From Streptomyces sp. man185 (GTDB taxonomy: Bacteria; Actinomycetota; Actinomycetes; Streptomycetales; Streptomycetaceae): 64,000 nt of DNA. The position numbers were made by a program, and so were the translations under genes. Shown in pieces: positions 15,318 through 26,800 of the stretch (the first letter of the stretch is position 1; the number at the start of each line of letters is the position of its first letter). Where the stretch lies: the NCBI GenBank assembly GCA_002551355.1, contig NTHE01000008.1, positions 3,361 through 67,360 of the forward strand, read 5' to 3'. The notes under the pieces were generated by a model. It saw nothing but the letters and a program-made list of their open reading frames with translations, did not search any database and had not been told where the DNA came from.

Positions 15318-17725
15318 TGCAAACGCCGCGCACGGGGATCACGGCCTCGGCTCCCGAACACGACTCCTCGACCGTTCAGTTGGACGGAGGCGAAGCCGAC
15401 CGGACCACGGAGGCCGCCTCCGCCGGACACGGGGAAGCGTCTCCGGGAACCGAAAAGGGAACAACGCCGGAAACCGGACAGCCCTCGGGGCACCTGCCTG
15501 TTCCCGACGCCGCCGCCACGCCTGACGGCTCCCGCTCCACGCCCGACGGCTCCCGCGCCACGGCCGACCCGCGGCGGCGCACCGTGGTGGTGGCCGTCGC
15601 CGGACTGGCCTTCGCCGTTCTGCTGTTGACGGGCCTTTCCCTCTCGATCGGCGCGGGCGAGGTCGGCCCCGGAGGCGTCCTGGATTACCTCCTCGGCCGG
15701 GACGGCGCGCGCGACAACGCCCGTCTCTCCCTCGTCGTCGGCGACTTGCGCCTGCCGCGCACCCTCACCGCGCTGCTCGTCGGGGCCGCCCTCGGAGTCG
15801 CCGGGTGCCTCCTCCAGGCGGTCACCCGCAACCCGCTGGCCGAGACCGGACTCCTCGGCGTCAACGCGGGCGCCTCGCTCGGCGTCGTCGCCGGCATCGC
15901 GCTGCTCGGCTTCGATTCCGGTTACGCCTACCTCGTCTGCGCGTTCGTCGGCGCGGTGGTCGCCAGCGGTCTCGTCCTCCTCATATCCGGAAGACGCGGC
16001 GGCGGCTCTCCCATGCGGCTGGTCCTCGCCGGCGCGGCGCTCGGGGCAACCTTCGGCGGGCTCACCAGCGTCATCGTCGTCAACTCCGCGGAAACCTACG
16101 ACAGATTCCGCTTCTGGGTCCTCGGCTCCCTCGCCGGGGTCGAGGGCTTCGGCGAACTCGGCCGCCTCGCACCCGTCCTCGCCCTCGGCTTCGTCGTCGC
16201 CCTCCTCGTCGCGCGCCCGCTCTCCGCCCTGGCCCTCGGCGACGACCTGGCCCGCAGCCTCGGCCACCGGCCTCCCGTGATCCGTACGGTCGTCGCCATC
16301 GGCGTCACCCTGCTGACCGCGGCCGCCGTCGCGCTCGCCGGGCCGATCTCCTTCCTCGGCCTGCTCGCCGGCTTCCTCGCCCGCGCCCTCGCCGGCACCC
16401 GGCTCGCCGCCCGCATCCTGCTCGCCGGGCTCATCGGCGCCTGCGTCCTGACGGTCTCCGACATCGCCGCCCGCGTGGTCTCCCGGCCCTTCGAAGCGCC
16501 CGTCTCCGTCATCGTCGCCCTCATCGGCGCCCCCGTCCTCATCGCCATCGTCCGCTCCAAGCAGCTGGCCTCGATGGGCATGACGGAACCGGCCACCGAG
16601 GAACGCGCCCCCGACCGCCCCCGCCGCTTCCGGATCACCCTGCCCCGCCCTGCCCGCCGCACCCCGAAGACCAAGACCCTGCGGGTCCGCCCGGCCGACA
16701 CCCTCGTCCTGCGCCGCGGCCCGCTGTCCCTCCTCGTCACCCGGCGCGCCGCCCTGGCCGCCCTCGCCCTGGCCGGGGTCCTCCTGCTCGCCGTCGTCCT
16801 GTCCGCCTACGCGGGCCAGAGCGACATGGGCGTCGCCCGCACCTTCCGCGCGGTGTTCGGCCAGGGCGACCGCTTCGACGTGCTGCTGGTCCAGAAGTTC
16901 CGCCTCGGCCGCATCGTCGCCGGACTCGCCGCGGGCGCTGCCCTCGGCCTCGCGGGCTGCCTCACCCAGACCCTGGCCCGCAACCGGCTGGCCACCCCCG
17001 AACTCCTCGGCGTCAACGACGGGGCCACCGCCGCCGTCCTGCTCTCCGTCACCCTCAGCGCCACCGGATCCTTCGGCGCCTGGTGGGCCGGGCCGATCGG
17101 CGCGCTGGTCGCCGTCATCGTCGTCACCACCGTATCCGGCGGCCTCGGCCAGCGCGGCTACCGCGTCCTCGTCGTCGGCCTCGCCATGTCCGCCCTGGCC
17201 TCCGCCATCACCCAGGTCGTCCTCTCCCGCCGTTCGCTCTCCTCCGCCAGTTCGCTGTACGTGTGGACCTCGGGCAGCCTCAACGGGCGCAGCTACTCCG
17301 TTGCCGTCCCCGTCCTCATCGGCCTCGCGGTACTCGTCCCGGTCAGCCTCGCCGTCGCCCGCCACCTGGGTGTCCTGCGCTTCGACGACGCGACCGCCTC
17401 CTCGCTCGGCTCCGCCCCCGGCCGGGTCCGCGCCCTCGCCCTGCTCCTCGCCGTCGCCCTCGCGGGCCTCGCGGTCGGCATCTGCGGGCCCGTCGGATTC
17501 GTCGCACTCGCCTCCCCGGTCATCGCCTCCCGGCTCGCCGGACCCCTGCGCGTCCCGCTCGTCGGCTCGATGCTCACCGGAGCCGTCCTCGTCGTCGCCG
17601 CCGACACCCTCGGCCGCGTCGTCCTCGACGGCGTCGAACTCCCTGTCGGCATCGTCACCACCGTCCTCGGCGGCCCCTTCCTGCTCTGGGTGCTGCTCGG
17701 CCGCTCGGCCGCCACCCGCGTGTAG
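15317..17725 (+). CDS. Fused FecCD-family ferric-siderophore ABC permease (FhuB-like)
   Basis: An 802-residue integral membrane protein made of two tandem FecCD permease domains (about 95-415 and 465-800), each with roughly ten hydrophobic spans. Conserved FecCD features occur in both halves: LRLPRTLTALLVGAALGVAG and RLGRIVAGLAAGAALGLAG near the start of each, and GPISFLGLLAG and GPVGFVALASP near the end. It would form the channel for the ferric catechol siderophore with the lipoprotein (29694-30701) and ATPase (30851-31642). The first 90 residues are a charged, Gly/Thr-rich, probably disordered extension. No Shine-Dalgarno precedes ATG 15317; a leaderless message is possible. The esterase gene follows after 51 bases. 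Confidence 0.93.
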   Translation: MQTPRTGITASAPEHDSSTVQLDGGEADRTTEAASAGHGEASPGTEKGTTPETGQPSGHLPVPDAAATPDGSRSTPDGSRATADPRRRTVVVAVAGLAFAVLLLTGLSLSIGAGEVGPGGVLDYLLGRDGARDNARLSLVVGDLRLPRTLTALLVGAALGVAGCLLQAVTRNPLAETGLLGVNAGASLGVVAGIALLGFDSGYAYLVCAFVGAVVASGLVLLISGRRGGGSPMRLVLAGAALGATFGGLTSVIVVNSAETYDRFRFWVLGSLAGVEGFGELGRLAPVLALGFVVALLVARPLSALALGDDLARSLGHRPPVIRTVVAIGVTLLTAAAVALAGPISFLGLLAGFLARALAGTRLAARILLAGLIGACVLTVSDIAARVVSRPFEAPVSVIVALIGAPVLIAIVRSKQLASMGMTEPATEERAPDRPRRFRITLPRPARRTPKTKTLRVRPADTLVLRRGPLSLLVTRRAALAALALAGVLLLAVVLSAYAGQSDMGVARTFRAVFGQGDRFDVLLVQKFRLGRIVAGLAAGAALGLAGCLTQTLARNRLATPELLGVNDGATAAVLLSVTLSATGSFGAWWAGPIGALVAVIVVTTVSGGLGQRGYRVLVVGLAMSALASAITQVVLSRRSLSSASSLYVWTSGSLNGRSYSVAVPVLIGLAVLVPVSLAVARHLGVLRFDDATASSLGSAPGRVRALALLLAVALAGLAVGICGPVGFVALASPVIASRLAGPLRVPLVGSMLTGAVLVVAADTLGRVVLDGVELPVGIVTTVLGGPFLLWVLLGRSAATRV

Positions 17726-17776
17726 CGAACCGCCACCGCGTACCAGAAGCCCACGTACAGGAAGTACGAGACACCC

Positions 17777-19090
17777 ATGACCTACCCGCCGCGCAGGAAC
17801 CCGCCGCCCCCGCCCGTATCCACGGAACCGACATCCACGGGGCCGATATCCGCCGGACCGACCGAATCCGGGGCCACCGCCGTGCTGAGCCCCTTGTTGC
17901 GTACGCTCATCGCGGACGTCCGCGCCGAAAAGCCCAACGCCGAGGAGGCGTTCTGGCGGTACGCCGCCGCCACCGGCACCCCCCTCGTCGAACCCGACCC
18001 CGAGGGCGACCCGGACCACCGGCTCGTCACCTTCGTCCGCCGCGAGGACCCCGCGCGCCCCGCCACCCATGTCCTGGCCCTCGTCCACACGGTCACCGAC
18101 AAGGACCGGCACGCGGGCGACCTCGCCCCGCACCTGATGGAACGGGTCGACGGCACCGGCGTCTGGGCGATCAGCCACCGGCTGCGCGCCGACCACCGCG
18201 CCTCGTACCAGTTCCACGCCACCGACGGAGCCCGCGAGGACGCCCTGCGCGCCGACCGGTCCTCCTGGCTCGGGGTCCTCGACCACGCCGAACCCGATCC
18301 GCTCAACGACCGCGCCCCGCTGCCCTCCCGGGACGGCCGCAACCCCGCCTCCGTCCTCGAACTCCCCGATGCCCCGCCGCAGTCACGCATCCGGCGGCGC
18401 GACGACGTGGACCGGGGGCGCACGCTCGACGCCGAGGTCGACGGCCGCCGGATCACCGTCCACCTGCCGCCCGGCCACCGCCAGGACAGTGGCCCGTACG
18501 CGCTCGCCGTGCTCCTCGACGGCGAGATGTGGGGGCCGGTCCTCGGCGTCGGCGACATCCTGGACAACCTGCACGCCGACGGGGATCTGCCGCCCACCGT
18601 GGCGGTCCTGGTCGACACCATGGGCCGGCGCATGGAAGACCTCGCGTGCAGCGCCCCGTTCGTCGACTGGCTCGCCGACACCCTGCTGCCGTGGGCCGAG
18701 CGGGAGTACGGGGCCGGGGCGGACGCCGCACGGACCGTCGTCGCCGGACAGAGCGCGGGTGGCCTCACCGCGGCGTTCGCCGCCTTCCAGCGCCCCGACC
18801 GCTTCGGCCTCGCGCTCTCCCAGTCGGGTTCCTTCTGGTGGCCCGACGACGAACGCGGCACCGAATGGCTCACCGGCCAGTACGCGTGGGCGGAGCGCAG
18901 GCCGGTGACACTCCATCTGGAGGTCGGCCTCCAGGAGTGGATGCTCCTCCAGGAGAACCGCAGGCTCCGCAATGTGCTGCGCGCCCGCGGATACGACGTC
19001 CGCTACCGGGAGTTCAACGGCGGCCACGACTACGCCTGCTGGCGTGGCGGCCTCGCGGACGGGCTGACCGCCCTGCTCGGCGAAGGCTGA
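17777..19090 (+). CDS. Enterochelin esterase-like (Fes/IroD family) siderophore esterase
   Basis: A 437-residue alpha/beta hydrolase that I expect to open the ester bonds of the ferric trilactone to release iron. The N-terminal part (about 35-200) matches the Fes-type N-terminal beta domain (AEEAFWRYAAATGTPLVE). The C-terminal esterase D-like domain has the nucleophile in GQSAGG (about 319-324), a FWWPDDE segment and the histidine in GGHDYACWR. No signal peptide is seen, which fits a cytosolic enzyme acting after import. It is probably co-transcribed with the permease and iron-regulated through the boxes at 15237-15317. A strong hairpin follows. Confidence 0.9.
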   Translation: MTYPPRRNPPPPPVSTEPTSTGPISAGPTESGATAVLSPLLRTLIADVRAEKPNAEEAFWRYAAATGTPLVEPDPEGDPDHRLVTFVRREDPARPATHVLALVHTVTDKDRHAGDLAPHLMERVDGTGVWAISHRLRADHRASYQFHATDGAREDALRADRSSWLGVLDHAEPDPLNDRAPLPSRDGRNPASVLELPDAPPQSRIRRRDDVDRGRTLDAEVDGRRITVHLPPGHRQDSGPYALAVLLDGEMWGPVLGVGDILDNLHADGDLPPTVAVLVDTMGRRMEDLACSAPFVDWLADTLLPWAEREYGAGADAARTVVAGQSAGGLTAAFAAFQRPDRFGLALSQSGSFWWPDDERGTEWLTGQYAWAERRPVTLHLEVGLQEWMLLQENRRLRNVLRARGYDVRYREFNGGHDYACWRGGLADGLTALLGEG

Positions 19091-19118
19091 GACGACGACG
19101 TGACCCCGCATCCCGACC

Positions 19119-19173
19119 ACGCGTGAGGGGCGGGCGGCATCCCCCCTCCGGATGCTGCCCGCCCCTCACGCGT
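19119..19173. terminator. Long bidirectional hairpin between esterase and exporter genes
   Basis: Arms 19119-19142 and 19150-19173 pair over 24 bases with a single G-T wobble and a 7-base loop. It lies between convergent genes and ends 9 bases from the exporter stop codon, so it can terminate both transcripts. Confidence 0.8.
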
Positions 19174-19181
19174 ATGCCCGC

Positions 19182-20648
19182 TCAGCCCTTCGCGACCGGG
19201 GCCTCCTGAGCCGCCAGGCCCTCACCGGGCGGCTCAGGGGCATCCTCGTCGTCGAACGGCGGCGGCTGCGGGGCCTCGCGCGGCAGCCGCAGCGCGATCA
19301 GCGCGCCCACCGCGACGAGTCCCGCGGTCACCCAGACCGCCGTACGGTACGGGCCCGGGTCGACGGAGGCCTCCGTCACGTGGCCGCCGCCGATCACCGC
19401 CGCACAGGCGGCGATGCCCAACGCGCCGCCCAGCGTGCGGACGATCTGGAACAGGCCCATCGCCTGCCCCATGTCCGGGGGCGCGATCGACTCGAAGCCG
19501 GAGATCTGCACGGTCAGCACCGCCGTCCCCAGCACCAGGCCGATGAGGAACATCAGCCCGCGCACGCTCCACGCGTTCTCGGCCACGCCGGGCACGGCCA
19601 GTGCGCCGAAGACCGCCGCCGCGACCAGCAGTGCCGGCACGGTCAGCAGCCGGGGGCCGAGCCGGGGCAGCAGCCGGTCCACCACCTGCGAGGCCAGCAT
19701 CAGCCCCACCGCCTCCGGGAACACGCTCAGCCCGGCGTCCAGCGCCGAAGCGCCCAGGCTCGCCTGGTAGAGCAGCGGGAAGACGAACAGGACCCCCATC
19801 AGCCCGGCCGCGGTCACCCCGGCGAGCGCGGAGGCCGACCCGTACACCCGGTCGGCGAGCAGCCGCAGCTTCAGCAATGGCGTCTTCGCCCGCGCCTGGT
19901 GCACGACCGCCGCCACCAGCAGGACGGACCCCAGCACCGCGCTCACGGCGACGGCGGGCTTCGTCCAGCCCTGCGAGGGGCCGAAGCCCAGCGAGTACGT
20001 CAGCAGCCCCAGCGCCGGGGTCGCCAGCCAGAAGCCGACCGTGTCGAACTTCCCCTCCGGGCCCTCGACATGCTCGCGCAGACCGAAGACGCCCAGCAGG
20101 ACGGCCGCCGCCCCGATCGGCACGTTCACGAAGAACAGCCAGTGCCAGGAGAGATGTTCGGTGAGCAGACCGCCCAGCGGCGGACCGAGCGCGGGCATCA
20201 GCGCCGTCGGCACGATCAGCACCTTCGCCAGCTTCATCCGCTCGTGCGGCGGGAACGCCCGGAACAGCAGCGTCATCCCGACCGGCGTCAACAACCCGCC
20301 CGCCAGGCCCTGTACGGCCCGGGCCACCACCAGTGTCGTGAGGTCCGGGGCCAGACCGCAGACCGCCGAGGCGACCGTGAACGCGGTCAGCGCGCCGAGG
20401 AACACCCGCTTCGTCCCGAACCGGTCGCCCAGCCACCCCGCCACCGGCAGCCCCACCGCGAGCGCGACCAGGAAGGCCGTCTCCACCGTGTTCGCGGCCG
20501 ACAGCGGGCGGCCGAAGTCGCCCGCGATCGTGTAGAGCGCCGGGTTCACGATCGTCGAGTCCAGGCCGTTCATGCACATCGCGGCCGTGTAGACGAGGAC
20601 GACGGCGACCCGGGGGCGTATCCGGGGCCGGATCAGCAGCCCGCTCAC
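19182..20648 (-). CDS. MFS exporter, DHA2-like (14 spans), probable siderophore efflux pump
   Basis: A 488-residue major facilitator. It begins [21 protein letters not shown] and has motif A as [13 protein letters not shown], motif C-like [11 protein letters not shown], and about 14 hydrophobic segments, as in the drug:H+ antiporter-2 group. The start is GTG 20648, overlapping the mbtH-like stop by four bases (GTGA), so it is the third gene of the NRPS-mbtH-exporter operon. That position makes secretion of the iron-free siderophore its likely job. The C-terminal 30 residues are acidic and Pro-rich, presumably cytosolic. Confidence 0.9.
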   Translation of the reverse strand: MSGLLIRPRIRPRVAVVLVYTAAMCMNGLDSTIVNPALYTIAGDFGRPLSAANTVETAFLVALAVGLPVAGWLGDRFGTKRVFLGALTAFTVASAVCGLAPDLTTLVVARAVQGLAGGLLTPVGMTLLFRAFPPHERMKLAKVLIVPTALMPALGPPLGGLLTEHLSWHWLFFVNVPIGAAAVLLGVFGLREHVEGPEGKFDTVGFWLATPALGLLTYSLGFGPSQGWTKPAVAVSAVLGSVLLVAAVVHQARAKTPLLKLRLLADRVYGSASALAGVTAAGLMGVLFVFPLLYQASLGASALDAGLSVFPEAVGLMLASQVVDRLLPRLGPRLLTVPALLVAAAVFGALAVPGVAENAWSVRGLMFLIGLVLGTAVLTVQISGFESIAPPDMGQAMGLFQIVRTLGGALGIAACAAVIGGGHVTEASVDPGPYRTAVWVTAGLVAVGALIALRLPREAPQPPPFDDEDAPEPPGEGLAAQEAPVAKG

Positions 20649-20848
20649 CGCGCGGCGGCGACGACGGGGCCGTCCCAGTGCGCGGTGATCCAGTTCAGCG
20701 CGTCCTGCCGGGCGCACGGGCCGTGAGCCGTCGACCAGCCCTCGGGCACCGCGGCGAACAGCGGCCACAGCGAGTGCTGACCCTCCGCGTTGGTCAGGAC
20801 GAGGAACTCCCCGTCCGCGTCGAAGGGGTTGGCGGATGCGTCGCTCAT
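20645..20848 (-). CDS. MbtH-like NRPS chaperone
   Basis: A 67-residue protein with the MbtH signature: [14 protein letters not shown], then [13 protein letters not shown]. The tail [12 protein letters not shown] is a little divergent from the usual ending. MbtH proteins bind adenylation domains and are needed for their solubility or activity. It starts five bases after the NRPS stop and its own stop overlaps the exporter start, so the three genes are translated from one message. Confidence 0.92.
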   Translation of the reverse strand: MSDASANPFDADGEFLVLTNAEGQHSLWPLFAAVPEGWSTAHGPCARQDALNWITAHWDGPVVAAAR

Positions 20849-20853
20849 CGGTG

Positions 20854-23800
20854 TCACTTCTCCAGCTCGGTCAGTCGGTCGGCGACCACGCGCGCGATGT
20901 GCGCGATCGGCTCGGGCAGGGTCATGTCCTTGTGCGAGCAGGCGACGTTCGTGTTGTCGATGCGGCCGCTCACGTAACGTGTCCAGGTCTCGGGCGTCAG
21001 GGTGTCGTCGATGGTGTCCACCGTGGCCCGGAAGAACAGCACGTCGCCCTGGAACACCCGGTGTTCGTAGGCCCGTACGAGGTCGTTGGTGTTGAGGTAC
21101 ACCTCGCCGAGCGCCTCGATCTTCGCGGCGGACAGCGCGGCCAGCGGGGAGCCCTCGCGGCGCAGCACCTCCACCACGTTCGCGGTGTTCAGCTCCTTGT
21201 CGCAGAGGCTCTCGGGGCCGTAACCGCCCATGGTGAGCAGCGATTCGAGGGCCTCGGCCCGGTCGGGCACCGGCAGGTCGCGGAACCCCTCGGCGGGGTA
21301 CGCGTCCAGGATCGCCAGCAACTCGACCTCCTGGCCCGCCTCCTGGAGCACCGCCGCGATCGCGTGCGCGATGATGCCGCCGGTCGACCAGCCGAGCAGC
21401 CGGTAGGGGCCCTCGGGCTGGACCTCCCGGATCCGGGACGCGTAGTGCGCGGCCAGTTCCTCCAGCGTGGTCGGCAGGGGTTCGTCCGCCGTCGCCTCGC
21501 CGACGCCCTGGGCCTGGAGCCCGTAGATCGGCACATCGGCGGGCAGGTTGCGGATCAGGCCGGCGTAGCACCAGCTCAGACCGCCCGCCGGGTGCACACA
21601 GTGGATGGGGGCGCGGTCGCCGGGACGGGCCGGCCGCAGCGGCAGCAGCACATCGAGCGGGTCCTCCTCGCGCGAGACGTCCAGGGCCGTGTCCAGCGCG
21701 GCGGGCGTCGGCGCCTGGAAGACCGTGCCGATCGACACCTCGATGCCGAACGCCGACCTGATCCGCCCGGCCAGACGCACCGCGAGCAGCGAATGCCCGC
21801 CCAGATCGAAGAAGTTGTCCTCCACCCCGGCGGACGGCAGCCCCAGCACCTCCGCGAAGATCGAGCAGAGCTGCTCCTCGCGGACCGTGCGCGGCGCGCG
21901 ACCGGCGGCGTTCACCGACGCGCCCGGCGCGGGCAGCGCCTTGCGGTCCAGCTTGCCGTTGCCCGTCAGCGGCAGCCGGTCCAGCACCACCACCGCCGAG
22001 GGCACCATGTGCACCGGCAGCGTGGCGGCACCATGCTCGCGCAGCGCCGCCGGTACCGGGTCCGTACCGGGCGCGGCGACGACATAGCCGACCAGCCGCT
22101 TGTCACCGGGCTGGTCCTCGCGCACCACGACCGCCACATCGGCGACCTCCGGGTGCGCGGCCAGCACCGCTTCGATCTCGCCGAGTTCGATACGGAACCC
22201 GCGGATCTTGACCTGCTGGTCGCCCCGGCCGAAGTACTCCAGCGTGCCGTCGGCGCGCCGCCGGGCGAGGTCGCCCGAGCGGTACATCCGCCGCCCGCTC
22301 TCCCCGAAGAGATGCGCGAACGGGTCGGCGACGAAACGCCCCGCCGTCAGGTCCGGGCGGCCCAGATAGCCGAGGGCCACGCCCTCACCGGCGACGTACA
22401 TCTCGCCGGTCACTCCGGGCGGCACCGGCTGGAGCCGGTCGTCCAGGACGTAGACGCGCAGGTCGGGGATGTTCACGCCGATGGTGCTGGAGATCGCGGA
22501 GGCGGCGGTCGCCCGGTCCAGCGCCAGATACGAGACATGGACGGTCGTCTCGGTGATGCCGTACATGTTGACCAGCGTCGGCGCGTTCTCCCGGTGGCGG
22601 GTGTACCAGTCGGCGAGCCGCCCCAGCTCCAGCGCCTCCCCGCCGAACACGATGTAGCGCAGGGCCAGTTCGTGGCCCGGAGCCTCCCGGTCGGCGGCGG
22701 TCAGCTGGTAGAAGGCGGACGGCGTCTGGTTGAGGACGGTCACCCGCTCGTCGGCCAGCAGCCGGAGGAAGGCGTGCGGGTCACGGCTGGTCACATGCGG
22801 CACGACGACGACCCGGCCGCCGTACAGCAGCGCGCCCCACAGCTCCCACACGGAGAAGTCGAACGCGTAGGAGTGGAACAGCGTCCACACGTCCTCCGGC
22901 CCGAACGAGAACCAGTGCTCGGTCGCCGTCAGCAGCCGCGTCACATTGTGCTGGGTGACCACGACGCCCTTCGGGCGGCCGGTGGACCCCGAGGTGTAGA
23001 TGACGTACGCCGGATCCTGCGGGGTCAGCGGCCGGGTACGGTCCGCCTGGCCGACCGGCCCGTCCGGGAACCCGGCCGCCTCGTCCACCGTGATCAGCGG
23101 CAGATCGTGCGCGGGCAGTTGCTCGGCCGTCGCCGTGTCCGTGATCACGGCCGCCGGGTGGGCGTCTTCCAGCATGTACGAGAGCCGGTCCGCCGGGTAG
23201 TCCGGGTCCATCGGCAGATACGCGGCCCCCGCCAGCGACACCGCGAGCAGCCCGGCCACCAGGTCCAGGGAGCGCGGCAGCGCGAGCGCCACGATGGAGC
23301 CGGGGCCGATGTTCCGGTCCGCCAGCAGCCGGGCCAACGACTGTGCCCGGGACGACAGTTCGGCGTACGTCAGTGTGTCGCCCTCGCAAGTGACCGCGAC
23401 TCGTTCCGGGTGGCGACGCGCGGCGGCCCCGTAGACCTCGGCGAGGGTGAGCGGCAGCGGCCGGTCGCCGGACGGCACGCCGTTGGCCTCGACCAGGGCG
23501 CGGTGCACCTCGTCCTCACCGAGCACGGGCAGCAGACCGACCGGCGTCTCCGGCCGCTCGGCGGCCGCCGTCAGCAGCCGGGACAGCCGGTCCGCCAAGG
23601 TCTGCGCGGTCGACCGGTCGAAGAGGTCGGTGCGGAACTCCAGGAAGCCGCCGATCCCGCCGCCGGGCAGCTCGCCCGCATTCAGGGTCAGGTCGAACTT
23701 CGCGGTGCCCGACGGCACGGCGGTCAGCCGCGCGGTGGTGTCCGGGCCGAGGGCCACGGGTCCGTCCGCGATCGACTGCCAGGCCAGCATCACCTGGAAC

Positions 23801-26800
23801 AGCGGGTGCCGGGACAGCGAGCGCGTCGGGTTCAGTGCCTCGACGAGGTGGTCGAAGGGCAGCGCGTCGTGCTCGTACGCGGCGAGCGTGGTCGCCCGCA
23901 CCCGGTCCAGGAGGTCACCGAAGGCGGGGTCGCCGGAGGTGTCGGTGCGCAGGACCACGGTGTTGGTGAAGAAACCGACGAGCCCGGCCGAGGCGTCGTC
24001 GTCGCGGCCCGCCACGGGTGTGCCGAGGGGGATGTCGCTACCGCAGCCGTGCCGGGTCAGCAGAGCGGCGAGCCCCGCCTGCACGGTCATGAACACCGTC
24101 GCCCCGTGCGCCCGCGCGAGCCGGCGCAGCGCCTCGTGCGCCGTGGCGTCCAGGGCGAAGGGCACGGTGTCGCCCGCCGAGGTGGCCACCGGGGGCCGGG
24201 GCCGGTCGGTGGGAAGCTCCAGCTGGTCCGGCAGCCCGGCGAGCGCCTCGCGCCAGTGGGCGAGCTGGGCCTCGGCGAGCACGGTCGGCTCGGCCGGGGA
24301 GCCCAGGAGCAGCTGGAGCCGGGCCGCGTGGTCCACGTACTGGCCTGCCAGGGGCGCGAACTCCGGGGCGCGGCCCGCCAGACGCGCGGTGTAGGCGGTG
24401 GCCAGGTCGCGGGCCAGGGGAGTGGTGGAGGCTCCGTCGCCCGCGATGTGGTGGAGCAGCAGGAGCAGGGTGTGGTGGCCGGGCCCGTCGCTGAAGAGGA
24501 CCGTGCGCAGCGGCGGCTCGGTGGCGAGGTCGAAGCAGTGGCGGACGGCCTCGGTGAGATCGCTGCCTGGCTCCGCCAGGTGCAGCACCGGCCGGGCCGC
24601 CTCGTGGCCCGGAGGGAGAATCAGCTGGTGAGGGGTGCCGTCCCCGTCGACTCCGGACCCGTTGTCAGTGGGCGGATATACCGTTCTCAGTGTCTCGTGA
24701 CGGTCCACCAGATCGCGCAGGGCGAGCTGGAGCGCGTCCCGGTCCAGGGGGCCGTTGACGCTGAGCACGAGCGGGATGTTGTAGGTCGGGCTGGGGCCTT
24801 CGAGGCGGTGGAGGAACCACAGCCGCTGCTGGGCCGGGGAGAGCGGGAGGGGACCGGTGCGGGGCACGGGGGAGAGCGGTACGGAAGCGATGGCCGCTCC
24901 GCTGCGGGCGCGGACCTGCGCGGCGAGCGCCGCCGGGGTGGAGTGGCGGAAAACGTCGGCGATGGAGAACGGGACGGCGAAGTGCTCGCGGACGCGGGCG
25001 GCGAGCCGGGCGGCGAGCAGGGAGTGCCCGCCGAGGTTCAGGAAGCCCGCATCGGCGGCCGGGGGCTCCGCGATACCGAGCACGTCGGCGTAGAGACCCC
25101 GCACGATCTCGGTGTGCGGGTCACTCTCGCCGACGCTCTCCGCCCCGGCGGCGGGGGAGAGGGGTTCGGGGTCGGGCAGCGCCCGGTGGTCCAGCTTGTC
25201 GTTGGCGGTACGGGGGAGCGCCTCCAGCAGCGTCACGGTCGCGGGGACCATGTGCTCGGGCAGTGCGGCCGCCAGGTGGTCGCGCAGCTCGCCGGGTCCG
25301 GGCGGCGTGGCGGTGCCCTTCGCCGGTACGGCGTAGGCCAGCAGCCGCTTGCCGTGTCCGGTGTCGCGGGCGATGACGGCGGCTGCCGCGACCTGCGGGT
25401 GGGCGGCCAGCCGGGCCTGGATCTCACCGAGTTCGATGCGGAAGCCGCGGATCTTCACCTGGTCGTCGCTGCGGCCCAGGAACTCCAGCGTGTGGTCGGC
25501 GCGGCGGCGTACCAGGTCGCCCGTGCGGTACATGCGACCCCCGGGCTCGCCGTGCAGCGCACCGAACGGGTCCGCGACGAACCGCTCGGCGCTCAGGTCG
25601 GGGCGGCCCAGGTAGCCGAGGGCCAGGCAGGCCCCCGCGACATACAGCTCACCCGTCACACCGGCGGGCACGGGACGGAGGGAGGAGTCCAGGACGTAGA
25701 CGCGTGAGCCGCGCACGGGGTGCCCGTCGGGACGGGCGGCGGTCTCGCCCGGCACCCAGTAGTAGGCGTCGACCGTCGTCTCCGTCGGCCCGTAGAGGTT
25801 CACCGGGTGCACGGCCGCTGCCTCGGTCAGCCGCTCCCAGAGGGCCGGGGGGACGGTCTCGCCGCCGACCACGATGTGGGCCGGGTGGTGGCGGCCCTCG
25901 TCCAGCAGGCCTTCGGCGAGCAGCGCTTCGGCGTAGGAGGGGGTGACATCGAGGTAGTCGACCAGGTGCGCGTCGACGTATGCGGTGAGGGCCGCCGGGT
26001 CCCGGTAGGCGGCGTCGTCCAGCAGATGCAGTTCGTGCCCGTGGACCATCCACAGCAGCGGGTCCCACGACGCGTCGAAGGCGAACGAGGCGCTGTGCGC
26101 GACCCGCAGGCGCTCCCGGCCGGTCCGTGCCACGGCCGGGGCGATGTGGTCGGTGTCGTGCCCGGCGCAGAGGTTGGCGAGCGAGGCGTGGCTGACGAGG
26201 ACGCCCTTGGGGCGGCCCGTGGAACCGGAGGTGTGGATGAGATAGGCGGGGTCACCGAGCGCGGGCCCGGCGGGCAGCGGCCCGTCGGGGCAGGTGGCCA
26301 GGGCATCGGCCGTGGCGGGCGCGTCGAGCGCGACCGTCGGCAGCCCGTGGCCGGGCAGCGCGGCGAGCGTCTCCGCTGTGCCGATCACGCACAGCGGGCG
26401 CGCGTCCTCCAGAACGGCCAGCGTCCGGGCGGCGGGGTGGCCGAGGTCGAGCGGCTGGCAGACCAGACCCGCCTTGAGCACGGCCAGCAGGGCGACGACC
26501 ATGTCGGTGGTCCGGGGCAGCGCCAGCGCCACCGTGCGGCCCGGGCCCAACGCGTTCTCGGTGTCACCGGCGATGCCCGGCCGGTCGGAGCCGGAAGCGC
26601 CGAGTCCGGTCAGCAGGTGGGCCAGGCGGTCGGAGGCGGCGTCCAGTTCGGCGAAGGTGAGCCGGGCCCCGGGCGCGGCGGCGGCCTCGGGGGCACCCGC
26701 TTCCGTACGCGCGTCTGCTCCGGCGTCCGCCGTCGAGGTCGCCTCCGCGCTCGTCCCCCGGAACGTGCCCGCCACCGTCGATCGCACCGCCAGGGCGTCG

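Noticed and set aside
15299..18286. A 995-codon minus-strand frame over the permease and esterase
   Set aside because: Asp/Gly/Glu repeats of the kind made by reading a G+C-rich membrane-protein gene backwards; the plus-strand genes are clear.
20836..25707. A 1,623-codon open frame on the plus strand
   Set aside because: It is antisense to the NRPS, has Arg/Gln/Gly-rich composition and no recognisable domain; it reflects high G+C codon bias.
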